This document shows positions 32,702 to 33,461 of a DNA stretch of 33,461 nucleotides, piece by piece. The position numbers and the translations under genes are program-made. The stretch spans positions 1-33,461 of the forward strand of contig JAQIBT010000026.1 in assembly GCA_027858915.1 (NCBI GenBank), read 5' to 3'. The stretch's first letter is position 1. Each line of letters starts with the position of its first letter. This stretch comes from Salinisphaera sp. Lineage in GTDB: Bacteria; Pseudomonadota; Gammaproteobacteria; Nevskiales; Salinisphaeraceae. A model generated the notes under the pieces. The model had not been told where the DNA came from, did no database searches, and saw nothing but the letters and a program-made list of their open reading frames with translations.

Positions 32702-32992
32702 TCAGATGCCGGTCAGAAGTAAGCCGAGTGCAGCGACAATCTCGTCCTGCTGCAGCTGTGCGTTGATGACGACCTTGCCCAGTTCGGGCAGTAGTAATCC
32801 GGCCAGATCGGCGATGGAGACAACGTATATTGCATCCCGCACGCGGATCGTAGGGTGAAGACGGGTCAGCCTACTTCCAAAGCGGTCAACGTGAATAATT
32901 GGCACAACGACGCGTGTGGCGACATCGACCAGATCACTCTGAACATCGGCTGTGCTGGCGCGCGCATTCTCATAGACGTCGAACTGCACCAC
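32702..32992 (-). CDS. ccdB: CcdB-family toxin
   Basis: A 96-residue toxin of the CcdB family, whose F-plasmid member poisons DNA gyrase. It aligns from VQFDVYENARASTADVQSDLVDVATRVVVPI to HPTIRVRDAIYVVSIADLAGLLLPELG and the end ALGLLLTGI (CcdB ends NLMFWGI). The usual Trp before the terminal GI, important for gyrase poisoning in F CcdB, is Thr here, so activity is uncertain. The start is GTG: the first of two GTG codons, at 32992, overlaps the ccdA stop by one base. A longer frame to 33082 lies inside ccdA and is not used. Confidence 0.88.
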   Translation of the reverse strand: MVQFDVYENARASTADVQSDLVDVATRVVVPIIHVDRFGSRLTRLHPTIRVRDAIYVVSIADLAGLLLPELGKVVINAQLQQDEIVAALGLLLTGI

Positions 32993-33213
32993 TAGAATCG
33001 AACCAGACCTTCGTTCCAAGGGCCGTTTCGCTCGATGCGCGCATTGTATTCCGCTATCGCTTCGCGGTTTTTCTCCAGCCATCGCTGTGCGCGCGTGGCT
33101 CTGGCGTGCGTGGCCAGCTGATTCTCGACGAACGCCGAGATATTCAGGCCCGACTCGCGCGCGGCTTTCACCAGATATTCATCAATATACCGATTGAGTC
33201 GCGTCTTGCTCAT
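32992..33213 (-). CDS. ccdA: CcdA-family antitoxin
   Basis: A 73-residue antitoxin. The N-terminal part (SKTRLNRYIDEYLVKAARESGLNISAFVENQL) is a ribbon-helix-helix DNA-binding segment for autorepression. The C-terminal part (RWLEKNREAIAEYNARIERNGPWNEGLVRF) is the flexible toxin-neutralising tail of CcdA. The ATG at 33213 fits the family. ATG at 33219 or TTG at 33231 is possible. It is first in the ccdA-ccdB-pyrF run. Confidence 0.88.
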   Translation of the reverse strand: MSKTRLNRYIDEYLVKAARESGLNISAFVENQLATHARATRAQRWLEKNREAIAEYNARIERNGPWNEGLVRF

Positions 33214-33234
33214 GTGCATAAGTATGCGCAAGGG

Positions 33235-33461
33235 TCAATCTGCGCGCAATACGGTGCACTCCTTCGCGTCGTTATCAGTTAATAGTCGGCGCGATTTTGC
33301 AATCGTAATTGTCGCCACCAGCAGGTCTTTCTGGTACCGGCCAAAGCGGACCTTACGCCCGAGCACTACTTGATTATTGGGACAAGGTCGCTGACTTGTA
33401 CGCTCCAGGGCGGCGATGTACTCCATATCAAACGCGCTGGGTTGGTAGGAGCCGAGTGGCC
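33235..33461 (-). CDS. unknown protein, C-terminal part (runs off the window)
   Basis: The frame is open from the window edge to the stop at 33235 and includes FDMEYIAALERTSQRPCPNNQVVLGRKVRFGRYQKDLLVATITIAKSRRLLTDND. An ATG at 33426 would give 63 residues, but the frame continues upstream, so the gene may start outside. The LLVATITIAKSRRLLTDND stretch faintly recalls the end of PIN-type nucleases. I do not assign a family. It lies 21 bases before the ccdA start. Confidence 0.4.
   Translation of the reverse strand, partial: PLGSYQPSAFDMEYIAALERTSQRPCPNNQVVLGRKVRFGRYQKDLLVATITIAKSRRLLTDNDAKECTVLRAD

Overview
The window looks like a GC-rich chromosome segment from a gammaproteobacterium. It carries tam, tag, msrA/msrB, hemE, pyrF, a YghU-type GST, YceH, and DUF1615, DUF2501 and DUF1223 proteins. 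A halophilic or marine lineage such as Salinisphaera is my guess from the gene mix, not something shown here. No rRNA, tRNA, CRISPR array or intact insertion sequence was seen.

Layout. (1) 1-945: a PEP-CTERM-type surface protein behind a near-perfect sigma-54 promoter, preceded by three tandem hairpins. (2) 945-5750: gene-poor stretches with repeats, tam, and a translationally coupled pair (MDR oxidoreductase, then proline racemase family). (3) 5747-12469: a coherent extracytoplasmic redox region. On the minus strand are a response regulator, a sensor kinase and a DUF1223 thioredoxin-like protein. Divergently on the plus strand are a methionine-rich MXXXX-repeat peptide, a b-type cytochrome, a molybdopterin oxidoreductase of the MsrP/YedY superfamily, a Tat-signal MsrB and a lipoprotein MsrA. 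I read this as a self-contained system for sensing and repairing methionine oxidation in the envelope, with the Met-rich peptide as a possible sacrificial oxidant sink. It is the most interesting part of the window. (4) 12482-15587 and 17301-21084: a c-di-GMP/signalling area. It holds an HPt-REC-REC-GGDEF protein, a GAF-PAS-PAS sensor broken at two slippage-type sites, a PilZ/degenerate HD-GYP protein and an HDOD-GGDEF protein, with tag and phzF between them. (5) 19120-22300 and 24590-24750: fossils of an SDR, a class A beta-lactamase, a 6-phosphogluconate dehydrogenase and a GST, mixed with palindromic repeats. (6) 22365-31855: lipoproteins, yghU, yceH, a TraR/DksA-like zinc-finger protein, a 694-residue unknown protein with a possible Cys-His-Asn triad, secreted small proteins, a PlsC-type acyltransferase and hemE. 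(7) 31978-33461: pyrF directly behind a ccdA-ccdB toxin-antitoxin pair, then an unknown gene running off the window edge.

Several neighbours share 4-base ATGA overlaps (regulator/kinase, cytochrome/Mo enzyme, Mo enzyme/msrB, MDR/proline racemase, hemE/acyltransferase), which supports reading them as operons. Start codons were chosen from family alignment, signal peptides and Shine-Dalgarno sequences. No database search was possible, so family names rest on recognised motifs.
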